Assembly: GCF_019925205.1 (NCBI RefSeq)
Contig: NC_083565.1
Location: forward strand, 4,073,001 to 4,137,000
Source of the DNA: Metopolophium dirhodum
Taxonomy: Eukaryota; Arthropoda; Insecta; Hemiptera; Aphididae
Direction of reading: 5' to 3'
Length of the DNA stretch: 64,000 nucleotides
Positions 1 to 12,578 of the stretch are shown here, in pieces. Numbering within the stretch: the stretch's first letter is position 1; each line of letters starts with the position of its first letter. Both the position numbers and the translations under genes were made by a program. The notes beneath the pieces are model-generated. The model was not told where the DNA came from, did not search any database, and saw nothing but the letters and a program-made list of their open reading frames with translations.

Positions 1-965
1 TAAATTTTCCTGATATCTTCAAGAACGAGTTCAAATTTTCACAAAATCGGTTAATATTTTTCGTGTGCCTATATAACCAGATAAGCTACAAACATACATT
101 CAACTCTCATATTTCAATATTTGGTTTAAGATATAATTTTTTTATTAGAAACCTAAAAGTGACGATCTAATGCATGTTTTTACCTCATCTACCCGAGTAA
201 CCAATGGCGACAGATACTAATTTCTCATATTACTACTATATAGTAAAAAATGATTATACGTTTTGAGTAAGTATTTAATTTATTTTGGCAGAATTGAGAA
301 TCCTAAGTAACAACTTATATCATTGTATGCTGTAATGAAATTATAATATACGCTTTTTAGAATAAATTGACGCACGTTTTTGGCGTCTTGTACATTTAAA
401 ATATAACATGTTATAATATAATATGGCCATATCGATCAAATATCTTATTGTGTGAACACGGACTTGTATACCTATTAAGTTTATTGTTTTTGACGATGTA
501 AAATGTTGTAAGCCGACAAATGGGAACTGGCCCACATAAAAGTGCATCTAATATTTATACACACACACACAATGGCCGGTATAGGTACTGGGTATGGACG
601 TACGGTATATGCATGTATATTGTGTGCGTTAGTGTATGTATATATATATATATATATAAACCTCAATAACTGTTGGCTGTCCGAAAATATAATATAAGCG
701 AACACTTTTTATGGGCGATGGCGCTGGTCGTGGCGAGCTCATAAAATAATAATAATAGGAAGGTGCCTATATAGTATATACGTTGTATATACCTATGTAG
801 TGTATACGTATATACGATGGGTGCCGTCCAACAAACTGGGCACGGCCCGTACGCGAAAAAAATGCAAAAGCGAGCGGCCGAGCAGCGGCTTGCCACATTT
901 TTATAGTTCCAGAACACGAAACTGGTTTTTTGTCATTTATTATATTATATATATATATATAATAA

Positions 966-996
<31 letters not shown>

Positions 997-1230
997 TGTG
1001 TGTATGTGTGTGTGTATACGGACGCTTAACTGTAAAACGTAACGGGATGTTTGGTCGGTTAAAAAACGATCGTTTCCATCCGCCAATGTCCCATCACACG
1101 TATATAATATATATGTACAGATATTCTTATCGACTATATATTATCTATTGTACATTTTGGTATTATTTATGGCGGTATCAAATACAAATTTGTAAATTTT
1201 TTTCAGCACAGACGTTTATTTTCTGGAACA
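1..1230. other. Intergenic or intronic AT-rich DNA with microsatellites
   Basis: I see no supported gene. The stretch holds a short CA run (559-570), TA repeats (637-658) and an ATGT/GT microsatellite (967-1016). Open frames over the microsatellites encode only low-complexity MYVC-type repeats. The first 60 bases may be an edge of the interspersed repeat, since they contain the phrase GTTCAAATTTTCACAAAATC. Confidence 0.6.
967..1016. repeat. ATGT/GT microsatellite
   Basis: This is a run of tandem TATG units grading into TG repeats. Confidence 0.95.
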
Positions 1231-1239
1231 GTATGATAT

Positions 1240-2460
1240 TAAATTCGACAAGACGTAGGTATATACTGCTGGAAACTAGTCCGGATATTTCAGCGATTAC
1301 ACATACGACCTATATTTCTATTTATACGGGTATAAAATACATAAATACCAGACATCAAGTTTTAGGCATAATGTATTATGACGTATATACATACCCATTA
1401 CAATACATACTTATATAATCACGAATTCACGAATGCCCCACTTACTGTTTTATACCTATATACTTGTATCATTGATATAATCAATTTGACACACCTAATC
1501 AATTGTTTGTATAATTTTATATACATCGTATTGTGAGAATATATTGATACTTAAATATGACATATTATTCCCTAGTATGAATTTGTATATTTTATCAGAA
1601 CGATATAATTATATTCAATACTGAGGCAGTGAGGCGTACTCAGTATATAGGGAAAAAATTAAAAAAACAATTTATGATAATTGACGATTAAAGTATTTAA
1701 AGATTGTATCCATAATTTAAAATGCACATATATTTCTACAAAAAACATTCATTGAATCTGTCAATATAATATTAATATAATTTATAATTAATAAAAATAA
1801 ATATAAACAAAATTAACTTGGAAAATGATTGAACGATTGAATTTAATAAAGATATAGAATATGATTAATTTCAATAACTAGTTATTTTCATAAGTCAAAT
1901 TTTATTTATTTTAACATCAGTAAAACGTCATCTACTCATCTCTATTCCTTATTATATAATATATTATTAGACAAATTAAATGAATGTTTATTCATCAATT
2001 TTAAATTATAGAAGTATAGTGTATATCTCCAAATGGCTTATTATATTTATAAACTTTAATAATCATAATGTTTCTTTTCTCAACATTTAGCGTAGATATT
2101 GAATTAAGATTTTGTCCGGATATCGAGTATCAGCTACAATACCTATTTTTACAAATACTAAATACATATAATTTAGGTATTAAGTCTAAGTAGTAAGTAG
2201 GTACTACTTAGGTATTGTAGCTGATGTATGTATATTGTATACCTATTATATTATATAGTCACGAATTCCATTTATTGTATTGCTGGTACATTAAATAGGT
2301 ACATCAGTTTATGACAATACTACAATAATTTTTTAACCATTTATAAACAGATTAATAATCGGTACCTACTTATTAATAACTAATTGGTAGGTATTCACTA
2401 AGTACGATTAATTTTATGAGACGTACTGCAACATACATTATGAACTAGACCGGATATTGA
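1240..2460 (+). repeat. Degenerate tandem repeat, period about 330 bp, left part
   Basis: Two word pairs recur in order. CCGGATAT lies at 1281, 2116 and 2450. CACGAATTC lies at 1430 and 2260, about 145 bp after a CCGGATAT word. GAGRCGTACT lies at 1631 and 2418. The 2116 to 2450 step gives a period of 334 bp. The same words recur at 6320-6960, so the array extends beyond the repeat insertion at 2640-5205. Confidence 0.5.
2129..2227. repeat. Imperfect inverted repeat (17-bp arms)
   Basis: TATCAGCTACAATACCT at the left is mirrored by AGGTATTGTAGCTGATG at the right, with about 65 bases between. The arms differ only at the outermost bases. It lies inside the tandem array. Confidence 0.6.
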
Positions 2461-2639
2461 GTGTTAACCTACTTAAATTTTACTAAATGTATTTTTAGAT
2501 TCAAAGTTTCAAAATATATTTGCAATGACATTTAAAAAATATTAAAGACGAAATTTTTGAATGTATTTCACCTAGATATTTAGTACGTGATTTGTATGAA
2601 TTTGTACGACACTGGTTTTACCATTATTACGAAAAAACA

Positions 2640-5205
2640 GAGGGTGAGGCCGGGTGATTCAAATCAAAAGTTCAAATCTTAATAAAATACGTAAATGTGC
2701 AAATTATTTTGAGTTAGAAATTCATAAACAATTTTCTTTTTAATTAAAGTATAAGTTTGTCTACCTTTATCAAAAAATAAATGTCTACAGGAAAGTCAAA
2801 TACATTTTTATGAGCGTTTGAAGTTCAAATTTTTACAAGATTGGATATTCACTCGATTTCTCATATTATAGCGATTTTCTTATTTTTTTCTAATTCAAAA
2901 ACAAATGACCGTAGGGACATGACATTTTGACTGAATGTTTATAATTGCATTTCCTATACACCATAACATTTTCCAAATATTTTGACTTATTTCAGCTGTT
3001 TACGGACATTGTCAATTTCCATTTTTTTTAGTTTTTTTTTCTATAAATATCAATAAAATTTTATCTGTTGAGTAAAAAAGCTTGAAAATTTAATAGAAGG
3101 CTCCTAGGTTATTGTTTCAAAGGCAGATGAAAAAAATTAAAAATCCTTAGTCACAGTTTTTATTTATAAGCATTTAAAGTTCAAATTTTGACAAAATACG
3201 GGAAAAATCACGACAATTAGCAAATTATTTTGAATTGAGAATTCATAAAAATTTTTCTTTTTAAATCTAAGATATGAAAATGTAATATAAGATTACTCAT
3301 AAGTTTGTCTAACTTTATCAAAAAAAAAAATGTCTACAAGAAAGTCAAATTAAATTTTTATGAGCGTTTTAAATTCATATTTTTACAACATTTGATATTC
3401 ATTCGATTTCTCGTGTAACGATTTTCTTATTTTGTTGTAATTAAAAAACGAATGACTGTAGATACTGGAAAATTTCACTGAATGTTTATATTAGAATTTT
3501 CTATACACCATAAAATTTTGAAAATAATTTGACTCTTTTTGAACTGTTTGCGGACGTAGTCAGTTTTCAATTTTTTTAGTTTTTTTTCCTATAAATATCA
3601 ATAAAATTGTATTTGTTGTGTAAAAAAGCGTGTAAATTTAATGCAAGGCTCCTGATATAATGTTACAATTGCAGTTGAAAAATATTAAAAATACATAGGC
3701 ACAATTTTTATTTATAAGCATAATAGGTTATATATAAATTACTTAATTCACAATAATATCATCAAATATACTTATTTCATAGGCTCCTATCATAGGCTGA
3801 CTGACCGTTTTTCGCTCAGAATCGTTTTTCTTATACAATGATATTATATCATTGAATTCAAATTTAACACCATCCATTACAGTGACCCACTTGTAACCTA
3901 CTGTACAGCAGAGCGACATCCATTTACCCACCTTTTTTATTTTGTGTCTGTGTACACGATAAGTAGTCGAAATAATGCTTCGATTTTCAACTTCAGTATT
4001 TTATTCAATGGGAATGTGAATATTGTTATGTGCATTAGGGAGGTCTAAATTTACAATTCTCAGTAATTTTCAAAAGCGCCGTGAAAAACAAAAAAAAAAT
4101 TAAGGAAAAACGGGAATTTTTACGCAAAATCGACTTTGGTTATTGGTGTAACTTTAAAACAAATGACCGTATACATGACATTTTAACTGGTTGTTTATAT
4201 TTCCATTTTCTATACACGATCAAATTTTCAAAATATTTTGATTTGTTTCAAACTATTTAGGGACATTTTCAATTTCCAATTTTATTAGTTTTTTTTTCTA
4301 TGTATGTCAATAAAACTTTATTTGTTGGGTAAAAATGCTTGAAAATTTAATACAAGGCTCCTACTATATTGTTACATTGACATTTAAAAAATATTAAAAA
4401 TCCTTAGTTTTTATTTATAAGCATTTAAAGTTCAAATACAAAATTATCCATAAGTTTGTCTAACTTTATCAAAAAAAAAATGTCTACAAGAAAGTCAAAT
4501 TAAATTTTTATGCGTTTGAAATTCATATTTTTACAACATTTGGTATTCACTCGATTTTTCGTGTAACGATTTTCTTATTTTGTTGTAATTAAAAAACGTA
4601 TGACTGTAGATACTTGAAAATTTCATTGAATGTTTTTATTAACATTTTCTATACACGTTAAAATTTTGAAAATAATTTGACTCTTTTTGAACTGTTTACG
4701 GACGTAGTCAGTTTTCAATTTTTTCAGTTTTTTTTTTCTATAAATATCAATAAAATTGTATTTGTTGTGTAAAAAGCGTGTAAATTTAATGCAAGGCTCC
4801 TGATATAATGTTACAATTGCAGTAGAAAAATATTAAAAATACATAGGCACAATTTTTATTTATAATCATTTAAAGTTAGAATTTTGACAAAATTTATCAA
4901 ATTTAAATTTTAAAATTTAAAATTATTTTATAGTTAAAAAATTTATAAAATGTTCAATTTTTATAGCTAAGGATTGAAAGTTTAAAAAAAGGTTCCACGT
5001 AAATAGGTAAATATACAAATAACTTTATTCACAATAATATCATCAAATATACTTAGCAATATCATAGCGGCTGACTGACTGTTTTCGCTCAGAATCGTTT
5101 TTCTTATACAATTATACTATATCATTGAATTCAAATTTAACACCATCCATTACAGTGACTCACTTGTAACCTACTGTACAACAGAGCGACATCTACTTAC
5201 ACACC
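2640..5205 (+). repeat. Two head-to-tail copies of an aphid interspersed repeat
   Basis: Copy A runs from about 2640 to 3935 and copy B from about 3940 to 5203. Both end with GTAACCTACTGTACARCAGA and GCGACATC followed by CACC and a T-run. Copy B opens with TTGTGTCTGTGTACACGATA, as does the third copy at 14366. Each copy contains internally repeated sub-units with the phrases TATAAATATCAATAAAAT, AATGCAAGGCTCCT and ATTTATAAGCATTTAAAGTT. No transposase frame is visible. The element is non-coding and of uncertain class. Confidence 0.8.
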
Positions 5206-6319
5206 TTTTTTTTTTTTTTTAGTTTTCCTGACATTGATCATCTAAACTTAGTCTTACAATATTTTTTTGTTTGACATTTTATAATAGATATTATAAAATT
5301 ATTTACAAAAATATAGGTTCAAAGAATAATGATATAATACTATAGGTTATGTATAATAATATAAGTATAATAATGAGATCCAGATGATAAAATAAATACA
5401 AGAGTTAAAAGGACATACCTAATTACATAAAATAGCTAGGTAGGTATGTAATTATTTAGTTTTAAATCATTATTGTTGAGTAAGAACATTATGGGGACGT
5501 GTGCATTTGAAACCGACTAAGAATAGGCTTGTCACTTAGATGGACATTTTGTGTACTATTTGCATGTTTTAGTTGGTCAATATACTGTCATCAGCGTAAA
5601 GATATACTTCTGCATCAGGACGGAGCACGATCTAAGATATTACAGGTTACTCAACGAAACTTATTATTGGTTCGCGAAAAGTTAACGATCTTGTCATAGC
5701 AAGAATTACAGTTAGCGCTTTTGCATTATAGTAATTTCTCTTAGTACTACAATATATATAAATTTAGATGTACAATAATACGTTGTTGTTTGATATTAAT
5801 CACGCTTAGAGCGTCAGTAGCTTTTCGCATATCGTTGATCAGCTGTTTGAAGTCAACATTTTAGCGCATCACTTTTGTTGTGTTTGTGCATTGGCCATAG
5901 AGTCGTTGAGTAACCTGCATATCTTAACTCGTAGGACGATGTGGCCGACATATCTGCGCTGTGTTAATAGAAAAGCAGGGGGAATAATTTTCGGTTGAGG
6001 TACACCTTCTGTTATTTGGTTATTTGACTACTAAAGGTACTTAAGAAGTTTCATGTGGTGATACAAACTTCTGTTATTTAAATGAGAAGGAACCTCTATT
6101 TTTTCCTGCGTAAATTATTTAGTGGATGATTTTTTTTCAATATGTACGTAATTCAAAATTTGAATTACTCATTAACTAATACAAACAATCTCAAAAATAT
6201 GAAAATATGGTCTTTTAGAATATTTAAAAATTCCAAAAATCAGATTTTGAATAACTGCATCATTGAAAAAGAAAATGGAGACAAATTTCACCCTGGTAAA
6301 TCACCCTGTATAATAACTA
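5206..6319. other. Non-coding DNA holding a long imperfect inverted repeat
   Basis: An exact 15-bp inverted pair, CAGGTTACTCAACGA at 5643-5657 and its complement at 5903-5917, lies within a longer imperfect match (about 5627-5657 against 5903-5932). The 245-bp spacer is AT-rich and carries no good frame. I see no gene. The structure suggests an old fold-back element. Confidence 0.5.
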
Positions 6320-6960
6320 TTATATTATGTAGTTACGAATGTCCATTTACAGTATTACTGTATAACTACCTACTTTATAGTATGATACGTAGGTATACGT
6401 TTTTTGTAAATTTATCTACCTTATAGAACTATTATAATAATATATTTGTTGTATTATTTACAAACAGACTCAAATCAAAAATATAAACTTAATGGGGCGT
6501 ACTGCAATATATGAAATACTTGTCTAGATATTAAATGCAAAGTGAGTTACCTACCAACTTCTATGGGTATATACCATATATGGACTTAAATATGTTAGGC
6601 ATATAATATAATATATATATATGAGGTAGCTATTATATTATAATATATTTATGTTAATTGTAACACTGCACAGGTCATTGTTATATTACACTTTGTTGTT
6701 TATACATATTGTATATACTCATATAATATAAGTTTATTGTAAAATTGTAAAAAAAATGTACAAACATACTTTAATGGTATAATCGGAACGATAAACTTAA
6801 TGCAGCATACTGAAATTATTAGAATACCTACTTGTCCGGATATCGAATATCTTTTAATACATTAATACAATAATACGTAGGTACCTATATACTATTATAC
6901 TATATAATGTCTTACATAGGCTACAGGTAATCGCGTGTCCCATTATAGTCATGACGAATG
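6320..6960 (+). repeat. Degenerate tandem repeat, period about 315-330 bp, right part
   Basis: The words of the 1240-2460 array return here: TACGAATGTCC at 6334, GGGCGTACTGCAATATA at 6495, TCTAGATAT at 6523, GTCCGGATATCGA at 6834 and GACGAATG at 6953. The spacing from the ACGAAT word to the CGTACT word is 161 bp, against 158 bp in the left part. Confidence 0.5.
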
Positions 6961-9900
6961 TACCTTATTGTACTGAAGCCTGTAGGCAAACAGTGCAGCC
7001 GGAAGTCGGTTTGACCGAGTTTTTTTTAATATAGCATTCTTTAAGAACGAAATCTTCATTATACAATATACATGTATATGTATTTTATTCAAACAACACA
7101 ACAGTTTAGAACTATCCGACTATCACAGGTAGAATGAAAATGTAATTTGTTATAATCGTGGCATTATGACATCAAAATCTATAGGTACGTGCATTTGTCG
7201 ACAAATGACAATAATATGATATTATATAGATGGTTTTAATCGATTGTTAGTACTTATTATATTGTTCGTAAACACCAATTGTTGTATCGTTAAAATATGT
7301 TTGAAATGTGTGTCTCAATAAGTTACTTCAAGTAAACCAAATAACATGTCAATAATATTCAACTCCCGGAAGGTTGAGCATTATACCGTCTTTTTGAGTT
7401 TTCAAGAGGTTTTTTATACGAGATAGATAGATTTTATCGTCGTATTTTGTGTAGGTTTATAATATATTATGTGCGTGCCGCGTGCGTAACTTATAATATA
7501 ATATTATATGCGTGCGTATAATATAATATGCAAATGTAGCTTGCCGTCAGTATTTATGTTCAGGAATTTCGCAGCCGCGGGAGTAAGTAAATCCCGTTGT
7601 CCTCTTAACCTAACCTAACCTAGCCACATTCCACGCACCGAAAAAAAAAATCACCGTCCAAGAAATTGTATAGTTTGGTCAGCTCCGGGTCGATTGTTAT
7701 TATACCTATAGTAGTTGTTCGGGAAGTAGACTTTAAGTTAAAAAGGTGTTGTGGACTGTATCTGTATGGTGTTGATGACTATCCAAAAAAAAAGAATATT
7801 ATGACACTCATATCCGTTACAGATTTGTATTTTATAGATACGTTCTGACTAGATATTATATGAGTATCTACCTACATACGTATGCATGGGAAAACGATAG
7901 AATGGAGAGATTTCGATGACGGGTCGTTGCCGTCGTCGCTTATTTGTTCTTCTTAGCCGAGATTTAATCTTCCGGGCCTATTTCAGATAGGACTACGCAT
8001 ATGTTAGTCGTGGGTGTAGTGTTGGGAAGTGTAATGTAGTGTACTAGTGTAAAGTGTTGTTAGTTTTTTTAATCTTATAAAGAAATTGATCAAAACGTCA
8101 TTATGAGAAAACTCTATTTTTTAGTTCACCGTGCGTCAGCTGTGTGGTATTATGGTGGGTTTTGGAAACATCCGGTTAAATATAACATATTATAATATTT
8201 GTTTAAAAAATGCACATTTTTTAAAAAATACGACTAACGAAACAAATTTATTTTTTAATTTAATCGTGAGAAAATAATAATGGATTGAAAAGATAAAAAA
8301 TAATTTAATTTGACCTTAAAATCAAATGTTAAACAAGTATAATAATAATAATGTCGTCTACACAAGAATCAAATCATGACAGTTATATATTACATATTTA
8401 TATATTAGTAATATTATCTGCTGTTGATTAAAATTGATTACATTAAGTGGACTAATCGTTTAATTTGTATTGATAAAATAAGTGTACAAAAATAAATTGA
8501 CTTCTAACATTTAACTTTTATGCAGCATTTATTTCTCATACTGTAGTTATATATACGTTATATACACGAAGACGAAATCGTACATAATATGAAATAGTCC
8601 ACATTATTTGAACTATAAATAACCCATCACCCCCAATTTAAGGTTGTACCTGGTTGGGGATCACCCCACCCTCCAAAAAATTGTTTCTTAGTACGGGCTT
8701 AACACCCTTTCACTTCCGGAAACTTGAGTGCCTCCCCTACAAATATCCAACCGGATCTCACTGTGCCCAAATGCGCCCAAATGACCCGCATTCGCTTTCC
8801 GGTCAATTGGTTTTTGAATATATGTCACAACGATGACATAATATATTTTGACCTCGTTATAGCCGTTATACGTGATTTTCTTAAAAACTACCTACTTTAA
8901 AATTTAAAAAACTAAAACTTTCTGAAATATTTATGTTCTTTTGTTTGGTTACTAATATACATAGGCTGATACAGATTTACAAATATGACGCAATTATAAT
9001 GATTATACTAAAATTATTATGCTTATAAATTATAATTATACAGATGTATTTAAAATAAAAAGAAATTCGAAAACAAAATATCATAAATGGATTTTCTAAT
9101 AGTTCTGACGACTGACATTTTGTTCCAAATTAGCTTATAATTAAATTGAAAGACGTTTGACGAGATTATTAATATAAATTTCTTCAAATAATCTCGAATT
9201 ATGTATTATATATTTGAACTAGTGTTAAAGTGCCAATTATTTTTCAATTTATCTTACCAGTTTTAATAATAGTGGAACTATAAGACAAATAATGAAATAA
9301 TAACAATAACTGTTTTTATAACAGAAATTAATTATATTTTTATTACCATAATAGTTGATGCCTGATGGTGTAAGCTGTATTTAATATTTATTTGTAAAGT
9401 TGTAAACTATAAACAATACAACGTGTAAAAATATAATATTACTTTATTATATGTTATTATAATCAACGTATTATTTACATTTAGGCATACAGATCGTTCC
9501 AGGCCGTATCTTTTCTTTCATTATTTAGGGACGATTATTTAGGCACGAGAAAATTATATAGTTACCCAAAATGATATTAGACTCCGGAAATGAATAGGTT
9601 TTCTTCATAAAAACAAAAGCAAAATACCACATCTTTAATTTGAAACTGAATTGGATACATCGTGGGTGGTCTCGTATAGTTTGTAGTAATGCATTTTTTA
9701 AACGGTTTTATTTAATTACCATTTCTATATTATAACAATTAATGTAAGCAATATTTTTACGAGCATATAAATCTTTACGTGCCAATTAGGTAGGTACCAT
9801 CTCAAAAGAATGTTTTGAATTTTTAATGCGGTTCGATTCGCCAAATAAAACACATATGGCCTCGTGTACACATATTCAAATTACGACGACGATTCGAAAT

Positions 9901-11600
9901 GTTCAATCCGCAATCGTACATCATCGATCACATGCGTTAGACTGACAGAGCTTGATATCACGCCAATTCATCATTCTATAGGTAGGTATACCACATCTTT
10001 AACATTTTGAAGAGGGAACTATTGTGTAGTTACCTATATTATATTATATGAAGTACGAGCACTTAAAATACGCCTTCGTAATTTTTATCATACACCTACC
10101 CTAGAATACACACGCGATATAATTTACAGTGATATTGAATTGAGTCGAGATTATCATCTTAATATCTATGAATTGAGTCCGTATGGATAAAATATCATAA
10201 CTACCTATAAGCCGGTGGTCACCTTGGACCTTGCACATTATATTACACATAATTATTATTATTTTTAATTAGTTGACTGGTTGACTCTTTATACTTATTA
10301 TTATTACGATAAAAAAAAACAGTGTATACAATCACACATAATTATTATAATTTTTAATATTTTTTTATTAATTGACTCTTTATACTTATTATTACAATAA
10401 AAAAAAAACAGTGTAAACAATCACACACATTTTTTGGGAGATTACTCAGCCAACCTCCACGTGGTGTGTCCTGGGTAACGCCAGTAAGCTGGAGGGACTC
10501 AACTAGAACAACATAAAAATATTGGTCGGACTCAACTCCGATAACCCAAAAGTATTTGCGGTACTCAATTCAATATTTGGGATTCAATTCAATGTTATCC
10601 ATCATTTATGTATCATTTATACCTATGTACCATTTATACCCATCATAAATATCCAAACATACCACATTTGTAAAATTTAAACTATTTTTTTTTAAATTTT
10701 ACTTCCTTGATTTTTTAATAAATCTGAATTTTGAAAACTTAAGATTTTATGGTAAATAGAAAAATAATAGAATTGTAACTCAGTTATAATCAGTAGGCGG
10801 GCAATTAAGTTAGCTTTAATATAATAATATAAAAATATAATTTATATTATAATATAGGTGATAGGTCCGATATCATGCTTAAGTGGTTTAGGTAAGGATA
10901 TGAATCCAGAAAAACATCGTTGTGTTTAGCCCTTACAACTCTATTTTTAACTATTTTTTTAAGCTATGATACCTAATAAGTTGATAGCTCATTAAAAAAG
11001 GCTAGTCAAGTAGATTCAAAATATTAAATTTAAAAACTTAAAAAAAATGATTAAACTTTTTATCAGTTAAAATAATAGTCAATTTTAGCTAGATTTTTCT
11101 CCGGCAACGTAGATCTCCGAAACTATGAAGAACGGATTTTGAAATAAAATCATATTGGCTAGAATAGAAGTATGGTGAAGAGTTTAATATCTTTATTTTT
11201 AATACCTAATTCATTCAAGCAGACGTTTAGGTTGTACATCATAAAAACACACACACACTTACACACACATATGTGTAAATAAGAACTAAGAACCAAAGAC
11301 GAAAGTTCACTTAACATTTTAAGAAGGCTATAGCCCTTTTATAAATAGTACGACGTGAGTTCCATAAGAGTAGTACAACTAAAAGGGTTAAAGTATTAAA
11401 AACAGCTAGAACACTAAAATTTTGTATACTCGTAAAAATTTGTTCCCGTTTGGTAAATTTTCCATTCCGAGCATTGGCTAGAATACATTATAGTTTAACC
11501 GTAATTGGCTAATTTTGTATTAAATTTTAAAGCTATAATAATAAAAGGCATCGAATAATAACCTACGGGTACTAGTATTCAAGGCCTTATCGGAGGAGGG
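6961..11600. other. Long non-coding stretch, AT-rich
   Basis: No gene is supported. It contains a short telomere-like run (7605-7623), a GC-richer patch at 8630-8830 (open frame 8654-8836, no recognisable domain, possibly transposon-derived), a locally duplicated phrase at 10245-10430 (AATTATTATTATTTTTAAT.. and AGTGTAYACAATCACACA) and a CA run at 11251-11271. Confidence 0.5.
7605..7623. repeat. Short interstitial telomere-like CCTAA run
   Basis: Three near-perfect CCTAA units match the insect (TTAGG)n telomere repeat. A similar degenerate run occurs at 24847-24870. Both are too short to mark a chromosome end. Confidence 0.5.
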
Positions 11601-12055
11601 GTCTAGACCCCCCCCCCCCCCCCGAAAAAAATTTCATGGATATGACCTTGCTAGTATTACTATAATATTTTGAAGCTAAAGAGTTTTTACGAGGGTATTT
11701 AGACATCCTGGTCGTATTTTACTTTCAAATTATGAAATCGTATAAGGAAAATGTAAAAAATTATTAAAAATCGAATATTATTCTTTTATTAGATTTTCAC
11801 CAATGTTGCCAATGGAGGTCGGTCAAAGTTCTTGGCGAATATGAATGTTCGTAATAATCCTTACAAATTTCTAAAAGGATACTTTGACCTCCACCTCCTG
11901 GTCATATTTTACTTTCAAATTATGAAATCGTATAAGGAAAATGTAAAAAATCTAACATCAATGTGAGCAGGGGGGGCTTCGATCTTACAAGACTAAAAAA
12001 GGAGGGGGCTTAACAGACTTTTGGGGGGCCACCAATGCCACTAAGGGTGGCTCAC
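11590..12055. repeat. Poly-C-bearing repeat with an internal 54-bp direct duplication
   Basis: GGGGTCTAGA runs into 16 C residues at 11608-11623. A 54-bp phrase at 11707-11760 recurs at 11897-11950 with one mismatch (CCTGGTCRTATTTTACTTTC and onward), 190 bp apart. The segment ends with G-rich text (AGCAGGGGGGGCTTCG). It looks like a fragment of a low-complexity interspersed element. Confidence 0.55.
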
Positions 12056-12059
12056 ATAT

Positions 12060-12578
12060 AGATTTCGTTTGGGCCACGAAAATTGAATAATTATTGTTTT
12101 TTTATATGTAGGTACACACGTATAGGGTTTTCATTGATCGCAGATACAAAATAATAAAATAAAAAATATTGGTATGGACCGCATTGCTATGCGATTTGTT
12201 TTAAATAAAAGAAAGTAATATTAAATGTATTATTTGTCATTCAAATGAACAACTAATTAATGCAATGTACTTATATTTGTATTTTATAGCTTATACGCTT
12301 AAAAACTATTGGACCGATTTTGACGACATTTTCAATTGTTGTTATAGATATATCAGAAATTCAGAAAAGTATGTACAGTAATCTGAACCACACTCAAAAA
12401 TATACCAATGGCTATATCGAATCCGCCACAATAGGATTGCCCATCTCGCCAACTGGTCGAACTAAATTATATAGTTCTCAAAGCCTATAGGTACTCAGCT
12501 CCGGTGCAGATTTCAGATTTGCTACCGATATTATATATTTGCTATATTTTCCCGGGCGAAGTCGGGATATACAGTTAG
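12060..12578 (+). mobile_element. Non-autonomous Helitron-like element, 3' end
   Basis: The phrase TTGGACCGATTTTGACGACA, the small hairpin CCCGGGCGAAGTCGGG at 12551-12566 and the terminal TTAG followed by T at 12575-12579 are typical of insect Helitron 3' ends, which have a hairpin near a CTRR terminus. The 5' limit near 12060 is a guess and no Rep/helicase coding sequence is present. Confidence 0.5.

Noticed and set aside
967..1418. Open frames with MYVCMYVC repeats
   Set aside because: They are translations of the ATGT microsatellite and AT-rich flanks, with no domain.
5560..5640. Minus-strand frame VYLYADDSILTN resembling the YADD motif of LINE reverse transcriptases
   Set aside because: The frame is only about 18 codons between stops, no other RT motif is nearby, and the segment overlaps the arm of an inverted repeat. 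A chance match is likelier.
7605..7623. Chromosome-end telomere
   Set aside because: Only about three CCTAA units are present in the middle of ordinary sequence.
8654..8836. 60-residue plus-strand frame in a GC-richer patch
   Set aside because: It has no domain or splice context; the patch more likely derives from a transposon.
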